The notes under the pieces were generated by a model. It ran no database searches. It had not been told where the DNA came from and saw only the letters and a list, made by a program, of their open reading frames with translations. DNA of 64,000 nucleotides from Kribbella sp. VKM Ac-2569 (GTDB taxonomy: Bacteria > Actinomycetota > Actinomycetes > Propionibacteriales > Kribbellaceae): positions 806,001-870,000 of the forward strand of contig NZ_SGXJ01000001.1 in the NCBI RefSeq assembly GCF_004216905.1. Reading direction: 5' to 3'. Shown here piece by piece: positions 60,903 through 64,000 of this stretch. The translations under genes were made by a program, and so were the position numbers. Position 1 is the first letter of the stretch, and the number at the start of each line of letters is the position of its first letter.

Positions 60903-62372
60903 TTACGGGAGGATCTTGCGGTCCTGGAAGGCCTTCGTGACCTGGGCGGCCGTCGGCTTTCCGTAGAGCAGCCGGGCAGCCTGGACGGTGTCCTGGGCCG
61001 CGGCGGCGAACGACGTGTCCGGGTCGTAGAAGAACGTCGACTCGAGGATCAGCTTGTTCGCCTTCGTCCGGCCGAGCGCCTGGTGGATGTCCCACAGCGC
61101 GTTCGACCAGATCTCGCCGTCGTCGTGAACCTCACCGGTCTTGTCGTCGATGGTCTTGCCGGTGTCCGTCCGGCGCAGGCAGTGCGGCTCGTCCGTCGTG
61201 TACGACGTGGCGTCCCAGTCCATCACGCACGGCAGCTCGAACCCCTTGCTGACCGGAACCGACATCGTCACGGCCCAGTAGTCGCCGAAGCCCTCGCCGA
61301 TCGCGCCGGCCTCCTCCGACTCGCCGAAGTTGGGCACCACGTCGTCCTGGATCGCGTGCCCGTACTCGTGCCAGATCACCTCGGCATCCTCGGCGTCGTC
61401 GACACCGCCCTCGCCGACCGTGATCATGTCCGTCGACGGGTCGTAGAACGAGTTGTCCCCGGCGTACGTGTCGACCGAGAAGTCCTGCGACTCGTTGTTG
61501 ACCTCGGTGAACCCGAGCTGGTGGATGTACTCCTGCGTCTGGTTGATGTGGTAATACACCATCACCTGCTCGAACTTGTCGTTCGCACGCTGGTAGACGA
61601 AGGTGTTGGTCTTGCTCTGGGCCAGGCCGCCCTTGGCCTCGGCAATGTTGACGTAGGTGCCGTTGAGCTTGCCGGATCCGTCCAGGTTGCGCAGGATCAC
61701 GTTCTTCTGCGCCAGGAACAACGCGTCCTGGTTCTTGTCGTTCTGGTCGGTCAGCTTCTCGTTCTGCTCGCTGACCACCGGGTTCGGGTCGAACACCGAG
61801 CCGCGGCCGTCGACGTTGTCGCTGATCACCTTGGACTCGACGACGGTGCCGGAGTCCGCGTCGACGAGCGAGCGGGTGACGCCCTCGGCCGAGCGGCTCG
61901 TGACATTCCAGACCAGGCGCGCGTCCGGTCCGCCGATCACCGCCAGTTGCGCGGCGCCGCTGGTTGCGCCCGGCTGCGGAACGAGGTTCTTGTTCGGCCC
62001 GGCGATCCGGGCACGGTTCGCGCGCGCTGTGACCGCGGCGTTGGCGGTCTGCGTGGCGGACGCCGGCGCAACCGCCGCACTGACATCCAGGTTCGCCGGT
62101 ACGGCGTCCCGGCCGTCCGCGATCTGCACCGCGCCGTCCTTGGCCACATGCTTGGCGTAGTACCCGTTGACCACCGGCAGCCCCTTGAAGGTCTGCTGGT
62201 ACCAATAGTGCTTGCCGAGCAGCGACGTCTTGGTCTTGATCAGCTTCAGCCCGTTCGGATTGGCCGTCGCTGCTTCCGGCGCTGCCCCCGCGGCGCTGGT
62301 GAACGACAACCCGAGCGAGACAGTGGCCAGCCCTGCAGTGACGGCCACCAGCGCCTTACGGCGTGTCCTCAT
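60903..62372 (-). CDS. secreted zinc metallopeptidase, M4/M36-like
   Basis: 489 residues. Signal peptide MRTRRKALVAVTAGLATVSLGLSF and a propeptide (FTP-like, about 35-190). The catalytic domain has zinc motif VIWHEYGHAIQDDV (His residues near 334 and 338, Glu between them) and the third ligand Glu in GAIGEGFGDYWAV near 361, 25 residues on. The pattern resembles thermolysin and fungalysin (M36) enzymes. Two Cys (PCVMD and PHCLRR) are in the mature part. It is exported and activated by removal of the propeptide. GGGAGGGAAACGG precedes ATG 62372. Confidence 0.9.
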   Translation of the reverse strand: MRTRRKALVAVTAGLATVSLGLSFTSAAGAAPEAATANPNGLKLIKTKTSLLGKHYWYQQTFKGLPVVNGYYAKHVAKDGAVQIADGRDAVPANLDVSAAVAPASATQTANAAVTARANRARIAGPNKNLVPQPGATSGAAQLAVIGGPDARLVWNVTSRSAEGVTRSLVDADSGTVVESKVISDNVDGRGSVFDPNPVVSEQNEKLTDQNDKNQDALFLAQKNVILRNLDGSGKLNGTYVNIAEAKGGLAQSKTNTFVYQRANDKFEQVMVYYHINQTQEYIHQLGFTEVNNESQDFSVDTYAGDNSFYDPSTDMITVGEGGVDDAEDAEVIWHEYGHAIQDDVVPNFGESEEAGAIGEGFGDYWAVTMSVPVSKGFELPCVMDWDATSYTTDEPHCLRRTDTGKTIDDKTGEVHDDGEIWSNALWDIHQALGRTKANKLILESTFFYDPDTSFAAAAQDTVQAARLLYGKPTAAQVTKAFQDRKILP

Positions 62373-62591
62373 CCGTTTCCCTCCCACGTCCAGGTTGCGT
62401 AACGCAACCACTACGGTCCGTCGAACCCTAGTTCCGCGCAGTACTCGCTGGGAAGCAGATCGTCACCAGACTCGCACCGTGCAAGGGAAAACCCTGCGTT
62501 CCCGGCCTTCAGGACGAGCGCGCAGTAGCGGACCGAATCTGGCCGCTTCTCTGCCTACCGTTGGATCCGCCGACCAGAGAGGATCCCCGCC

Positions 62592-63707
62592 ATGACCAAG
62601 CTGAGCCTGCAGGCCCTGAACCGCGCCACCCTGGACCGCCAGTGGCTCCTCGAACGCCACGACGCGAACGCCCTGGACGCGATCGAACACCTCGTCGGCA
62701 TGCAGGCCCAAGCCCCGCAAGCGCCGTACGTCGGCCTCTGGACCCGGCTCACGAACTTCGATCCCGCCGACCTCTCCACCCTCCTGGAAACCCGCCAGGC
62801 CGTCCGCGGATCGATGATGCGAGCAACCATCCACCTGGTCTCCAGCCGCGACTTCCTCGCCTTCCGCCCGCTCGTCCAGCCACGCCTGGAACGCGAGGTC
62901 TACCAGAACCAGACCTACGGCCGGCACCGCCTCGAAGGCCTGGACATGGACGCCGTCCTGGCCGCCGGCATCGCCCGCCTGACCGAAAGCCCCGCCACCG
63001 CCGCCCAACTCCGCGACCACCTCGCCCCGCTCTACCCCGACCGAGACCCCGCCGCCCTGGCCCACGCCATCCGCTGCCTCCTCCCCACCATCCAAACCCC
63101 ACCCCGAGGCCTCTGGAACAAATCAGGCCAACCCACCCTCACCACAGCCAACCTCTGGTTCCCCAACACAGCCGCAGACGCGGACGACTCAACTGCGACC
63201 GTCGAGGCGATGATCCTCCGCTACCTAGCCGCCTACGGCCCCGCCTCAGTAGCCGACGCCCAAACCTGGTCCGGCCTCACCCGCCTGTCCGAAGTCTTCG
63301 ACCGCCTCGACCTCCGCACCTATACCGACGCCACCACCAACCGAACCCTCTACGACCTCCCCCACCTAGCCATCCCCCACGAAGACACCGAAGCCCCCAC
63401 CCGCTTCCTCCCCGAATACGACAACCTCCTCCTATCCCACGCCGACCGAACCCGCTTCCTGGACACCCCCACCCGCCAACGCCTGACCCTCCAAGAAGTC
63501 CTCACCAAAGGCTCAGTCCTCCACGACGGCCACCCCAAAGCCCTCTGGAAACTAATCAAAAACACCAAAACCCAAGCCGTCCTGGAAATCTCCCCCTTCA
63601 CCCCCATATCCCCCCAAGCCTGGACCTCCATAGAATCCGAAGCCCAAACCCTCCTAACCTTCACCACCCCAACAGCCACTCCCCAGATCAAACGCGTAGA
63701 CCCCTAA
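62592..63707 (+). CDS. winged-helix DNA-binding protein (AlkZ/YcaQ-like, HTH_42)
   Basis: 371 residues. It shows the pattern of the HTH_42 family: LNRATLDRQWLLERHDANAL, then GMQAQAPQAPYVGLWTRL (the conserved Gln-Ala-Gln block), RGSMMRATIHLVSSRDF, and YLAAYGPASVADAQTWSGL (winged-helix repeat). Later come RFLPEYDNLLLSHADRTR and LDTPTRQRL. AlkZ and YcaQ relatives are DNA glycosylases that unhook interstrand crosslinks; the QxQ catalytic motif reads QAQ here (about 38-40). From about base 63,100 the coding strand becomes strongly C/A-rich, with AAA, CTA and CAA codons. The stop shares CTAA with a minus frame. Confidence 0.85.
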   Translation: MTKLSLQALNRATLDRQWLLERHDANALDAIEHLVGMQAQAPQAPYVGLWTRLTNFDPADLSTLLETRQAVRGSMMRATIHLVSSRDFLAFRPLVQPRLEREVYQNQTYGRHRLEGLDMDAVLAAGIARLTESPATAAQLRDHLAPLYPDRDPAALAHAIRCLLPTIQTPPRGLWNKSGQPTLTTANLWFPNTAADADDSTATVEAMILRYLAAYGPASVADAQTWSGLTRLSEVFDRLDLRTYTDATTNRTLYDLPHLAIPHEDTEAPTRFLPEYDNLLLSHADRTRFLDTPTRQRLTLQEVLTKGSVLHDGHPKALWKLIKNTKTQAVLEISPFTPISPQAWTSIESEAQTLLTFTTPTATPQIKRVDP

Positions 63708-63829
63708 GCCACGAACACCAATCCGCGCAACAACAACCCCGCGACCGCATCCACGAGCAACAAAGTCTCAGCCATGACCTGCCCGTCTGCCACCGACGAC
63801 CAGTTACGCCACCCGGCATCCTTCAGCCG
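63704..63829 (-). pseudogene. possible 3' remnant of an unrecognised gene
   Basis: A 41-residue open frame, RLKDAGWRNWSSVADGQV then MAETLLLVDAVAGLLLRGLV and FVA, ends in a TAG that overlaps the preceding gene's TAA in CTAA, as other convergent genes here do. Upstream it meets an in-frame TGA at 63830-63832, and no start with a ribosome binding site exists, so it looks like a broken 3' end. The rest of the window to 64000 is lower in GC and shows no gene I can support. Confidence 0.3.
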
Positions 63830-64000
63830 TCAGCGCTAACACCAGTAATGCCGATGAGACCACGGCACATCTTTGGATTCGACTCCGTGCGCCGCGGTCT
63901 GCTCTACGCTCGCAGATTGACCAGGACAGGGCCGACTCGGACGCCGTTCGACCGAGCAAGTGAGATCAAGGCTTGTCCGGCAGGTACACCAGTGATGATG

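Overview
The window is 64 kb of very high-GC DNA with actinobacterial start signals and gene order. The stretch from about 4.9 to 47.5 kb keeps the order of the Mycobacterium tuberculosis Rv2228c-Rv2247 neighbourhood: RNase H/phosphatase, zinc-ribbon protein, Nif3-like protein, AhpE, DUF3052, AceE, PucR-type activator, FabD, ACP, KAS, AccD. Protein style, the sugar-acquisition genes and the FabD-FabH-ACP-FabF-AccD layout fit a Kribbella-like member of the Propionibacteriales. That genus assignment is inference from reading, not from a search.

Layout. 0-5 kb: a DUF899 protein, a secreted esterase-like hydrolase, a GNAT/TetR divergent pair over a palindromic operator, and a secreted protein of unknown role behind an 18-bp perfect palindrome. 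5-9.5 kb (minus): an RNA and metal housekeeping operon (Nif3-like, zinc-ribbon coiled coil, RNase H fused to phosphatase, RNB exonuclease). 9.6-15.2 kb: carbohydrate genes (GH13 glucosidase, ROK regulator, GH3 hexosaminidase, ROK kinase) with several dyad operators. 15.7-25.5 kb (minus): one 3,273-residue AMP-ligase/PKS/NRPS-like protein. Its KS cysteine, its carrier serine and half its condensation domain are missing, and it carries a roughly 790-residue acidic repeat linker. This is the most unusual object in the window.

25.9-28.3 kb: an internally deleted serine hydrolase, a membrane protein, tRNA-Val(UAC), AhpE-type peroxiredoxin and DUF3052. 28.6-31.3 kb: aceE. 31.5-40.8 kb: a POT peptide transporter, a SemiSWEET-like protein, two flavoprotein monooxygenases, LuxR and TetR regulators, a pirin and a PHP phosphoesterase. 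40.9-47.5 kb: the fatty-acid synthesis operon with its PucR-type regulator; its FabD carries a C-terminal biotinyl-like domain lacking the lysine. A strong hairpin ends the operon. 47.7-53.7 kb: DUF3145, LacI regulator, and a MoxR/DUF58/VWA operon.

53.8-62.4 kb (minus): an aldo-keto reductase lacking the catalytic His, then secreted GH2-LamG, a lactonase-fold protein, a CocE-like hydrolase, an SDR and a zinc metallopeptidase. Six TGGTNNACC(A/G) dyads lie inside the coding sequences of the GH2/lactonase/CocE genes and are written in otherwise rare codons. The window closes with a winged-helix (AlkZ/YcaQ-like) protein and a possible gene remnant.

AceE supplies acetyl-CoA, AccD the malonyl-CoA step and FabD/H/F/ACP the elongation cycle, so 28-47 kb is a carbon-to-lipid block. 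The flanks are accessory sugar, peptide and redox functions.
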